DNA from: Rhizophagus irregularis
Taxonomy: Eukaryota; Glomeromycota; Glomeromycetes; Glomerales; Glomeraceae
DNA: 64,000 bases
Direction of reading: 5' to 3'
Assembly (NCBI RefSeq): GCF_026210795.1
Contig: NC_089439.1
Span: 992,001 to 1,056,000, forward strand
A model generated the notes under the pieces. It saw nothing but the letters and a program-made list of their open reading frames with translations, made no database searches and had not been told where the DNA came from. Both the position numbers and the translations under genes were made by a program. How positions within the stretch are numbered: position 1 is the stretch's first letter; each line of letters starts with the position of its first letter. Positions 1-12,363 of this stretch are shown one piece after another.

Positions 1-1
1 C

Positions 2-949
2 AAATTAATAACAGGAGGATTCCGAGCTTGGAGAAAAGCAGTGACGCTAGCAATTTGGAAAAATGAAATCTTAAACAGCGAAAGGTTAGAAGATCTATTT
101 ATGTACAATTATAGAAACGAATTCGACTGGATCACAAGTCTTGAATTTATTAGTAACAGAGTTAAATTTTCGCAAAGACAATGTGGTGATAAAGATACAA
201 TTGAACGCTCATACAGAATCAAAAATTTACTTAAAGAACTGCCCACATACAACATCTTATTCAAAAGAAACACGAACAAAATTGACACAGACAAATGTAA
301 AAGATGTGGGGAAATCTTCACAGAAGACTGGGAACACATATGGATATGTGAAGATAATGATATATCAATTGACGAAATCATATGAGAATCACCATATAAT
401 TTCGAAAAGGTTTTAGCTAACTCTAACCAAAGCGAAGAACTAGAAATCTTAAGAAATTACAATTGCGAATTTATTAATATAATAGAAAGTCCTTCAAATA
501 TTTTGTTGAGGAAAAACAGAAAATGGGAATTACTAAGAGGGATTTATAATAATAAATTCAATGATTTATCTAAAGAGAAAAAAGATAGAGATTTAATCAA
601 AAAGCTTTGGATGTTCACGTACGACGAGATTAAGAAACGAATATGGATTCCACGATGTGAAGAAATTAAAAGATTAGAAAAACGAGAACAAATTAAAAAA
701 ATAGATCTTAGAAGGAAAAGAGATGTGAAAGATAATATATTAGAAGACGATACTGACACGGATACAATACCAGAGAAAATTAAAAAACAAAAAACAAAAG
801 AAAATTTAGTTAAAACAGAAAAAAATACAAATATAAATAAACAGATTAGCTTAGTAACGTTAGACAAAATGAAAGGATTAATCACAGAAGGTATTAATAT
901 AACTAAATCTTGGAATACAACAATCAAATTAACGAACGCTCTAGTTTAG
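2..949 (+). pseudogene. 3' end of a LINE ORF2 (C-terminal fragment)
   Basis: The reading frame is open from the left edge of the window to 949 except for one TGA at 383-385. The protein contains a zinc-finger-like cluster CKRCGEIFTEDWEHIWIC near 290-350 and, further on, KKRIWIPR followed by a lysine/glutamate-rich tail. The two full LINE ORF2s in this window have the same order of motifs at their C-termini (CHSCLDSKEDFMHLFMC, then RKRIWLPR), so this is the end of a related but divergent LINE on the + strand. The upstream part lies outside the window. Identification rests on these motifs only. The stop suggests a dead copy. Confidence 0.7.
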
Positions 950-1143
950 ATATAGTTTAGCAATATTTAGATATAGTGTGAAATTTTTATTATAAATTTT
1001 TATGATAGATTTAGTCATAGTTCGATAAATACTTAGTTATAGGGTTTGAATTTTTCAAGCTCTAGGTGTTTAATTTTAATTATGTAATTTATATATAAAT
1101 TCAAATAATTAATAAACGCGTTACTATTTAAAAAAAAAAAAAA
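950..1143 (+). other. LINE 3' untranslated region with A tail
   Basis: AT-rich sequence follows the LINE stop codon and ends in an AATAAA-like stretch and a run of As at about 1128-1142. This is the expected 3' end of a retrotransposed copy. No target-site duplication can be checked because the 5' end is missing. Confidence 0.5.
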
Positions 1144-1200
1144 TTAGAAATTTTTTTAAAGGAATATATTTAATATTTTAAATAATAATAGATATAATAC

Positions 1201-4200
1201 ATGACCGGAAAACCAATGGGTGGAGGTGAAAAACCAATTTGGAGTCCTTATTTGAATTGTAATGTAAAAAAATACTATAAAACATGCACTGGTGTAAAGC
1301 ATTGCATGTTTTTAAAGGATTCAATAAAAAACTCAACCCATACTAAAGTAGATATGAATAAAGATCTTACTCAACATAATAATGAAATTGCAAGATTACA
1401 AAAAAGTAAAGAAGCTAAAACTTATATGTAAGTAAGGTATTTCATTACCATCAGGAAATTTTTTGGAAAGCAGATCTGCGCAGATTTTCAGAAATTATAT
1501 CTGCGCAGATCTTATACCCTGGCGCAAAACATTAGAGGAAAATTCTAATAAAAAACTGCGCAGATTTTATAAATAGCAATGTTCTGCGTGGATTTTTAAA
1601 TAAAAAACCTTTGAAATAAATCGAAATATAAAATACAATTAATATATGATAATTTATAGTCCATTTATATTAATTAATCATAATCAATTCTTTATTTCTA
1701 CCAAAAAAAAGCAACATAAAATTTCACGTAAAAATACGAATTATAAAAAAAATTAAAGTATTTCAAAGAAATACAATTAAAGAATATAAAATTACGAATT
1801 ATAAAAAAAATTAAAGTATTTCAAAGAAATACAATTAAAGAATATAAAATTACGAATTATAAAAAAAATTAAAGTATTTCAAAGAAATACAATTAAAGAA
1901 TATAAAAAAAATGATATAAAAAAATTAAAGTATTTCAAAGAAATACAATTAAAGAATATAAAAAAAATGATATAAAAAAATTAAAGTATTTCAAAGAAAT
2001 ATGATTAAAAAATATAAAAAAAATGATATAAAAAAAAAATTAAAAAATATAAAATTACGAATTATAAAAAAATTAGTATTTCAAAGAAATACGATTAAAG
2101 AATATAAAAAAAATGATATAAAAAAATTAAAGTATTTCAAAGAAATACAATTAATCCTGAGGAAATTGCGAATCTAGATTATTAATCTAAAAAAAAATGA
2201 TGATTTAGCTTAGTAAAATAATTCAATTAAGTGTATAATCGAACATAAATAATAACTTTAACTTACAAAATCATCATAATTTTCATTTTCAACCGAATCG
2301 CTGCTCTCTTCTGCGACTGCTGACTCGTATTGATCGGTTTTTTGACTAACTTCTTTCACTTCTTTTTCAGCTAATTCCTCCATTATTTGAAGAGTTATTT
2401 GCATTTTATTTCTAAACGCTTGCTGTTAATTAATTATAGATTAATATCTGTAAAATATTAAAAGATTAAAAGAACTGCAAAAATTTGCAAAAATTATTTA
2501 CTAGAAAAAATTCGACTCTTTTCGTAACAGACTTGTTATTACACTTAATACTATAGTTATTGGGATTTAACAAGATGTCACATATTGATAAAATATACGC
2601 ACAATGCGTAAAATGAAGTTCTTTATCCCTATACTGTTTGAAAACCAAATGGCCAATTTTTGTTAGAATATCGTGATTTTTGAAAAGTTCATAAAACGCA
2701 TTACGCGTTTTTTGATTCTGTTTCCATTCAGCGATCTTCATAGAAGAAGAATTGTTATCTATGCGTTCCAATCGCTGTTCTCCAAAGACGGAAAACATGG
2801 CACTCCTGATACTTGCGGCAAAATCATTTCTCCTGCTTCTGCATTTAGTTTTTATCTAAAAAAAAAGTTAAATAAATATAAAAAAATACCTTTTTTAACG
2901 ATTATTAATATTTCACATACCTCTGCCAACAACTTATCTGAAAATAAAGAAATCCACGCATTTTGCCCAATATTTTTAATGTAATGTTCTGCATGTTTAG
3001 ATAAATATGTTTCTAAAGCCTTTCGGTACTCTATATCCGAAAGATATAAAGACGTTGGAATAAATTCTTTAGCTACATTTTTATAAACGCGCTGTGAAGA
3101 TATTTAGTTATTATAAGTATCTTTAGATTAAAATCAAGTTGATAATTTTTAATTAACTTACATTCCAGAAATCATCGCTTAATACATTACTTTTTGCAAC
3201 AATTTGCGTATCTTGAATACTTTTTTATTGCTGATCTCCAATATATTGACAAAGTTTGTAGATGGCGTTTACCTTTCCATCTAATGTATTCATGGCATAA
3301 TTAAACTCTTTCACAGTTAGGTAACGTTCACCCTCTACATTATGTGGTTTTGGTAAAGGCTCACAGGTATCACTTTTATCGCGGTTATCATTTTGTTCTT
3401 CGTTATCATCGTCATCGACGTTATAATAATCAATTTCTTTATCAAGGTCAATTTGCATTGGACTAAGTATGGGAGTTGGCATTCTCGAAGTTCTTTCATA
3501 ACTCATAGGAGTTACAGATGGCGTCAATGTAGTTGAAATGGAAGTTTCAGTATGTGCAGTCCTGACTAAAGAATTCTCGCGATTTGTTGAGGATTTCTCA
3601 CGATTTGCTGGAGTAAAATAAACAGATTTAACTAAAGATCTTTCACGATCTACATCAAATGGAGTAACGAGTACGAAAGGACCAGTAGGTGATTTTTCAC
3701 GATCTGTACGCTGATCTTTAGGAATTTCTGAAGATTCTACTGTTGGCGTTCAGCAAAAGTTAATTATAATGTTAAATTGCAAAATATCAGCATCTTGACG
3801 ACTAACTACCTGATAACATTTGTGCAAATATATTTTGTTGGCTTTCATTCTGTCCTTCAGGAACGTCAAGTGCTTGTTTTCTTCTTTGTCCTTCAGGAAT
3901 ATCAAATGCTTGCTTTCTTTTTTTTGAGTTTTTTGCATTTTTTGACCTTTTAGACGCCATAATCACTTAAATTCTAAATTCGTATAATTTGTATAGGAAA
4001 AATATTGCAGAGAAAAATTCAAACAACAATTAATTCGAAAAATTGAAAAAAAAATCGTTAAGATTCATATAAATGTAAAAATATGCGATGATTCAGCCAA
4101 CCGAAAAAAAATGAAAAAATTCTTACATTATAAATAATTGAAAAATTGTGTAAGGTTAAAAGTTTTGCCAGAATTTTTTTAAAAAATCAGTTACTCCTGA

Positions 4201-7200
4201 ATTAAAATAAATATATTTAAGGATCAGTAAATTAAATAAATTAATTGTTAATGAATTGGTAAAAAAATCAGTTACTCCTGAATTAAAAATATCAGTAAAT
4301 GAAAAAAATTAATTACTAATTAGTAAATAAATTAATTATTTTTCAGTAAACAAAAATAATCAATTATCAGTAAAATTTATATTCGCTTGATAATCAGTAA
4401 AAAAAAAAATATACCAAAAGTAAATCTTCATAAATATTTCTCGCGTGAAACTAATCAAAAAATTTTCCTGTGTTAATTTCTAAACTCGCATTAATTTCTA
4501 AAGAAAAATGGTCAGATATAAATGTCAAATTTGCAAGAGATATTTTTCAACTCCCAGCAGTTTGAGACAGCACGCTAATGCCAAACACCATGAAAGAACA
4601 ACAACTTCTCGACCAAGTGAACCAAGTGAACACGTTTAAAGATTCTCGTGACAACCATCAAGAACAGCGGTTATGCCAGAACATGATGTTCAGTTATGGA
4701 ACACACCCATTACAATGCCAGATACATTTACTTCGCATGAAAAATCCACATACCAAGATGATAATATTGGTGAGATGGAGGATATAATAATCAACGAAAT
4801 TCCAACTCAAGATGCAAACAATTTAGAATCTGAACCACGTTATAATCTGCGAAAAAGATCAAAATCAGAAAATATAGAAGAGAGAGCTGAAGAAATTTTT
4901 GAAGAAAATTTTGAGGAGTTGGGAACAGAAATACCAGTAAATCTCGACAATATTGATCTAGATCCTGAAGATCTTCAAGAAGCATCGTTAGATGATGCTT
5001 TAGATGCTATTGAAGGAAAAAATCTACCAGAACACGTAGCAAAGTGGCCAAACGATGCATACAGAGATTTCATGAGATTAATTGTAGAGGGTAATATATC
5101 TAACAAAATTGGAGATCAAATAATTAAATTCTTTAATAAATATAGCAATCTGGAAGAATCTTCATTACCGAAATCAACCAAAAATGGCAAAGACCATCTC
5201 AATCAAATAACTTCACCTTCATTAGACTTCAAAGAAAAAGTTGTTTCAACCTACAGTGGTATTGACATTACACTCTACTATCGTCCCATATTTTGCGCTA
5301 TTCAAGCTCTTCTGCAACAACCAGAAGTAGCTAATAATTTTGTCTATAAGGAAATTCTAAAAAAAAAAAGGGTAAATTTAATAATTATGAATAACTAAAA
5401 AGAAACTGAAGATCATCACTCATATTTTTGGTTGTTTATATTCTTAGGATGATGGAAGCGAAACAAGAGTGTTTGGTGAGCTATATGAAGGCGACTGATA
5501 GCTGGAAACGGAGAAGACTCTTCTGCCATTAAATCACCTATTGTCTATCATCTTATATTTGAATGGGACCACTTTCGATGGACTGGGCAAGACATCAGGC
5601 CATCCAGTATTTTTAACGCTTGAAAATGTTCCAAATTGGGTTCAAAACCTACCAGAATTTAAAATACTTTTAGGTTTTTTGCCTAAAGTTCAAGATTCAG
5701 GCATTAAAACTACCGAAGTCTTTCGAAGTTTGCAGCGTGAAATATTTCACAAATGCTTTAATATTATGCTTTGGCCTTTACTGGAGAAACCTGATACATT
5801 ATGTTTTGGGATTAATGGACAAGCGAAAACATTTGCTGCACGAATTTCTTTTTTTCTCGCAAATATGCTCGAAGCAGATGATGTGACCGCTACATATAAA
5901 GGAGCGCGATGTAAAATGCCATGCCATACTTGTATGGTTCTGCAAAATAACTTAAACGATATAAAACTTACACGAGAAGATATACTTTTCAGAACTCATG
6001 AAAATATGAAGGAAATGGTTAGCGCTGGACAAGGAAAGGAGTATTCTGTACATTATGTCAAAAATGCCTTCTGGGAATTTCCGTAAATATCACTAAATTT
6101 TATAAGTAATGACGACGTTGTAAAAATTTTTTTACATATATAAATTTTTTTACAGAAATCTGAATATATACGAAGCGTGCGTTCCTGACCGTATGCATCA
6201 TATCGACCTTGGACTTTTTAAATATCAACTAGAGTTTACGCAGGAAATCTTAAAAAAGGTCGGAGGGTTGGAATTACAGAAGATTTTCGACGAACGTCTT
6301 TGACAAATTCCACGTTTTCCAGGCCTTAAATTGTTAAGTAAAGTAGGTCAACTAAAAGTAATGACAGCATCAGACTATCGTCATATTATGAAGATAGCGA
6401 TTTTTGCTTTGGATGAAATTTTCAGCGAAGAAAATGAAATACAGTCAACTCTCTTTATAGTCACACATTTGGGACAGTCCATATTTGGTGATTATAAAGA
6501 GATGTGACTATATAAAAAAATTTCTTATATTTGTATATCATAATTCCAGACAAAAATTAACATAATTTTAGTCAGAATTATACTTAAAACTTTATTGTAT
6601 TGTAACTTCGCCAATATTAATCGTAGAGAGATGATCTTACCGCCATTCGATTCGTCTTGATGAGACGGTTCTAATGGTATAAAATACGTCGAAATCCAAT
6701 AACTAGATTAATTTCCGAAATTAAAAAAATATTAATTGTTTTTGTGTAATAACTCTGTTAATATTGATCCTAGAAAGACGATCTTGCTACCATTCGATTC
6801 GTCTTGATGAGACGAATCTAATGGTATAAGATACATCGAAATCCAATCACTAGATCAATTTCCGAAATTAAAAAATATTAAATGGTTTTTAAGTAATAAC
6901 TCCGTCAATATTGATCACAGAGAGACACAGAGAGATGAGCTTACCACCATTCGATTCGTCTCGATGAGGCGATTCCAACAAGCTATAAATCGTCTTTTTA
7001 CAATCACTAGGTACTGAGAAATCTAGCAAAATGTTAAATGGCGCAGTAAACATAAATCAAGAAATATTATAATGCCGATGTTTAACATTTTGTTGAATAA
7101 CTCGTCAGCCAGTGATCGGAAAAGGATAAAACTACCACCATTCGACTTTATACGATTATTAGATGCCAAGTTATTTAATATATTCTTTATATAACTGTGA

Positions 7201-10200
7201 TTATAAACAGTTTTTTTTAATATAAGATTTTTGAGGATAGGTGTGATAGTGACTATAGATAGATTGTGACTATATAGGATAGATTTTAATAATAAAGTGT
7301 TTTGAACATTCAACTGATGTGACTATATAGTAAAATGTGACTATAACGGGAGTGACTATAGAGGGAGTTGACTGTAACTTGTAAAGAACTTTGTGAACTT
7401 TACACAAAGTTTAATAAAATGTATACTATAAGCAGACAAGAATCATATACCGAAAATGAACTGAATATCTTAGAAGTAAGAAGAAAAAATTTAAAAAAAT
7501 TAACTTTCTTTAAAAGTTAATAGATGATCTAACTACTAACTAAAATAGGAAGCAATCATTGATTGGTGCATAGAATTTAAAAGGATATTCTCCCCATTAT
7601 CTACTATGGATTGCAGTTTTTTAAAGCTGCATAGTTGGCGTTATCATGCAGGTAATATAATTTGAAGATGGCTATTAATTTATACAAATTTTAATTTAAT
7701 TTAATTATTTCAGTACCTGCCATTGTCAAATATGGTGCACTGAATGGCCTATCAACGGCGACTTATGAAACGCTCCATAAATTATATATTAAAATTCCAT
7801 ATCGAGCAACAAATAGAAAACACGTGATGCAACAACTGGTGAACGCTGTTAGTAAAAGTTTTATAAGATTTTTTTAACTTTTCTCCAACCATAAATACTA
7901 AATTATTAATATTTTTGCAGGTAAAGCGTAAAGAATTAATTCCAACTACCAGCGGCATGAAAGTTATTTGTCGTAAAACCGAAGGGTTTGGAAAAATTCT
8001 TTGGGAATTAAATCTAGACTCCATTGATGAAAAAATAAAATCTTTAAAAAAATCTGAAAATCCGTCACATCCAAATTATATTGAAGGATTGGCACAAATA
8101 ATTACAGCATTGGATACTTTTTTAGACACATCCTCGCAAGATTCAGAAAATGATTTTTTTATCAAAATTTATGATTCAGTTCATCTAGAAAGTGGAAAAA
8201 TTCTAAGATTAACAGGTGAATTCCAAGGAAAAGAATGGTTTAGCAATGTCGCAGTAACTCATGCAGAGGATCAAGGACAAGACGAAGGTGCTTGGTACAG
8301 AAAAGTAAGTGAACTTTAAAAATTCGTAAGTACGATTTTACTTCGTAGTTCTTTACAAATTATTTCTTTTCAAGGTATTGCTATTTTTAAAATTCTTTCG
8401 AGGATCATATAAAGAGCCATACGAACTTGCTCTTGTTCGTTGGTTTGACATTCATCCAATAGAGCCTATAGTCTATGGTTACTCCCAATTATACTATACT
8501 GAAGAATATAACATTATTCCAGTTGAATCTATCAATTAGGAGGTTCATATAATTCCGAGGTTTAACAAAGAAAATTGCTTTCTGTTAAATAAATATATGT
8601 TCTAAATCTTCAAAATAAAATTGTATTAAATAACATCAGTAAATTTTTCGGCACATGGATCCATAAGGATTCCTCAGATTTTTCTAGAATCCTTAAGGAT
8701 CTGATAATTCGCAGATTCCTTAAAAATCTTTCAATGAATTATAAAGTTCTTTAAGGTTTCTATAAATTATTAGATCCTTAGGGATTTCCAATAAAAAATT
8801 CTTTAAGGAATTTTTAGAATCATTTTATTAAAATCACGTAGCAGTACATCAAACTAAAAAATGATATAAAAATTATGTACCACGTGATACACATGATATA
8901 ATCATGATTTGATTTTTTTTTCAAATAAACTTTCATTCTTCCCTTTCATTGTCTCCCTGCCTCTCTTTCCATTTCACATCCCTTCTTTTTCTCACACAGG
9001 TCGAAAAGTGAAAAATCAGGCACCAATCGGTCACCAATCAGGTAGCTGATTGGTGCCTGATTGGTGACCGATTGGTGCCTGATTGGCATTTTCGCCAAAT
9101 ACGTCACCAATCAGGCAGTTTGCTAACTTTTGATCCAGTGATCAGAAAAGAATGAAATATAGCTCATTGGAATCGTCTCAACATGACGAATCTAATGGTA
9201 GTAAAATCTCATTTCTAGGATTAATACTTGATGAGAAATTAAGTAAAATATAAAAATAAAAATGTATCATTTATATTTTATTTAATTTTTTATTAACTAT
9301 TAATCCTAGAAATGCGATTTTACTACCATTAGATTCGTCTTGCTGAGACGATTCCAATGAGCTATATTTCATTCTTTTCTGATCACTGGATCAAAAGTTA
9401 GCAAACTGCCTGATTGGTGACGTATTTGGCGAAAATGCCAATCAGGCACCAATCGGTCACCAATCAGGTACCTGATTGGTGACCGATTGGTGCCTGATTG
9501 ATGCCTGATTTTTTACTTTTCGACCTGTGAGTCCATGTATGTGGATATACGGATTATGTATGAGTAAAAATTTCAACAAAACTTTAGGCGAAATGTTAAC
9601 TAATAAACATTTTGTTCTCTTTTTTTTAGGTGGTTTTGGGTTTCTCATAACATGGGACCGGTAAGTAAAACAACTTTTTTTTCAATTTTTTTTTTATACT
9701 AACAAACATTTCTAACTGTTCGTTTCTCTTCTTTTTTTAGGCAGTTCTTCAAATCTCTAGACATAGTAAAACTGGTAAATAAAGAAAAAATTTCAATTTT
9801 TTTTATAGTAATGAACATTACTAATTGTTTATTTTCTTCCTTTTTTTAGGCAGTTTTTTTAAGCTACTGTAGACGTATACCGGTAAGTAAAAATTAATTC
9901 TAGTAAATTAATTTTTTATTTAATGAACATTATTAACTGTTCATTTTTCTTCTTTTTTAGGTGGTTTTTTGAGTCTTTTTGAATGTGAAATACCGGCAAG
10001 TAATATAAAAATTTTTTTTCAATTTTTTATATATTAACGAACATTACTAACTGTTCGTTTATTTTCTTTTTTTTTAGGCAATTTTTGAGTCTTTCTAAAT
10101 GTAGAATACCGGTAAGAAAACAAAAAAATATTTTCAATTTATAGGTTTATTTTATTTTCAGGTTTTTTTTTATTAATATTATGATTTTTTTCTTATTGTT

Positions 10201-12332
10201 AAATAGAAGAAACGGCTGAGAATGATCGCTCAAGTGCGTTTAATATTTTCTGAGATGAGGAAATGAAACAATTGTAAGTCTAAGAAAGAAAAAAACTTTA
10301 TTTATTTTTTCTTTTTTAGGCGGTTTTTGAGTCTTTCTAGACGTGGAATATCAGTAAGTAAGAAAGAAAAAAAAATGTTTTTTTTTTGTTTATTTTATTA
10401 ATGATGAGATCCCCCAATTCCCTCTGTCATCAATTTACAGAGTTGCCACATCAAACGGGCATTCTCATGGTCGAGCGAACGAATAAACGAACGAACGAAC
10501 AATTAAACGAGCGAGCAATTAATCAACAACATAATTAACAAACATATTCAACGAACAACATATAACAACAATATATAACAACATTCTTGGTTCACAACAT
10601 AAATAGCGTTAGTAATATAAAACGTTGAACGATATAAAATAAAATTTACTTCTCTAAATTTTCCCCAAATTATATCCACTTTTACCTTTAATTTCAAACT
10701 TCGATAGCTCTCACTACGAATTATTACTTTAATTAACATTAAACTTCATTAACAAATAATTAAATGAAACTTATATTTTTATTGAGTTCTGTGGATGAGA
10801 ACTATGGAATTACTTTGAATTCCGTTCTCTATTTATACAAATTTTACGCTACTTTCTATTCTATCTATATACTATCTTTTATGTTCTTTTACATTTTATC
10901 TTTAAACTATCTTTCTAATATACTATCTACATTTTAAATACGCTATCTTTTAATATGCTATCTTATATATTATTTTATATGTTATTTTTTTCTATTATTC
11001 GAATATTACATCGTAAAGAAATAATTTATAACCCATCTTTTATGGCTGTGCTATCTTTTCTTTAAAATAATCTTCAAATATTATGTCGTAAAGATATAAT
11101 CCATCTTTTGTGGCTGTGTTATCTTTATATATGTTCTTTTTAATATGTTATCTTTTATATTCCATCTTTATACTATCTTTTTATATTATCTTTGATATTA
11201 TTCTATGTTCTTTAATCTTTCTGACATTATTTTATATGTTCTTTTAACTTGCTTTATGCGTTTCGCTTATAATCTATCTTTTGTGGCTTATAATTATTCT
11301 TTCTAATTGTTCTTATTATTAAAGATTGCTAAGCCGCAATTGATCGACTCTATTTATCCTATTGGTTCTTTGTCAATCATTTGATAAATATTACATCATA
11401 TAGATCATTACTCTTCCTAAATGTTTATCCTTTTCGGCTAATTATTTATCCATCTACGCCAATTCATAATTAATTTGTTCGTTCTTAATACTTGGTAATT
11501 ACATTTGGCGATTAAATTTCATCATATTTTCATGCTTGATATTCGGCCGTTTATAACGAGCATTACTAACTATTTATTTTTTTTCTTTTTTAGGCGGGTT
11601 CTTCAAGTCACTGTGGACGTGATACAAGTTATATAATAAAATTTTCTAGTTTTTTTTTATTAGCGAACATTACTAACTGTTTGTTTTTTTTTCTTTAGGT
11701 GTTTTTTTTTGGGTCTCTCCAGACTTGGAATATATGTCAGTTAGTAAAAAAAAAATTCTCATTTTTTTTTATATTAACTAACTGTTCGTTTTGTTTTCAT
11801 TTTTTAGGTGATTTTTCAAGTCTTTCTGGACAGCGTGTCTAGCAAAAACAGAAGAGTAGGAAAATGGATAACGATGCATATGAATAGGGAACATGAGCAA
11901 GACTTTTGCTTGTATTTTTTTACTTGTTTTATTTTATAGGTTATCTGGGTATTGTAGGAGAGTTAATAATTTAAAAATGGTAAGTTTCATTGAGAAACTT
12001 CTCGTTTGTTTTCTTTTTTAATAGAAATTAAATAACATTTTTTATTTTAGGTTATCTGGACATCAATGGGAGAGCTAAGAATTTAAAGATGGTAAGTTTT
12101 GTCGTGAAACTTATCATTTTTATTTCTTTATTTATTATGGTTACTAATATTTTTAATTTTTTTATTTTGTAGGTTCTGCCTTTAAACTTTATATTTACAC
12201 TTTTTCAATTTTTTTATTTAGAATTTTCAATAGATCTTTTCTAATTATTGTTTTATATTTTATTAATTCGGAAAAAAAATGTAATAATATATATAATAGA
12301 TAATAGATAAATGAATAAAAATTAATAAATAC

Positions 12333-12363
<31 letters not shown>

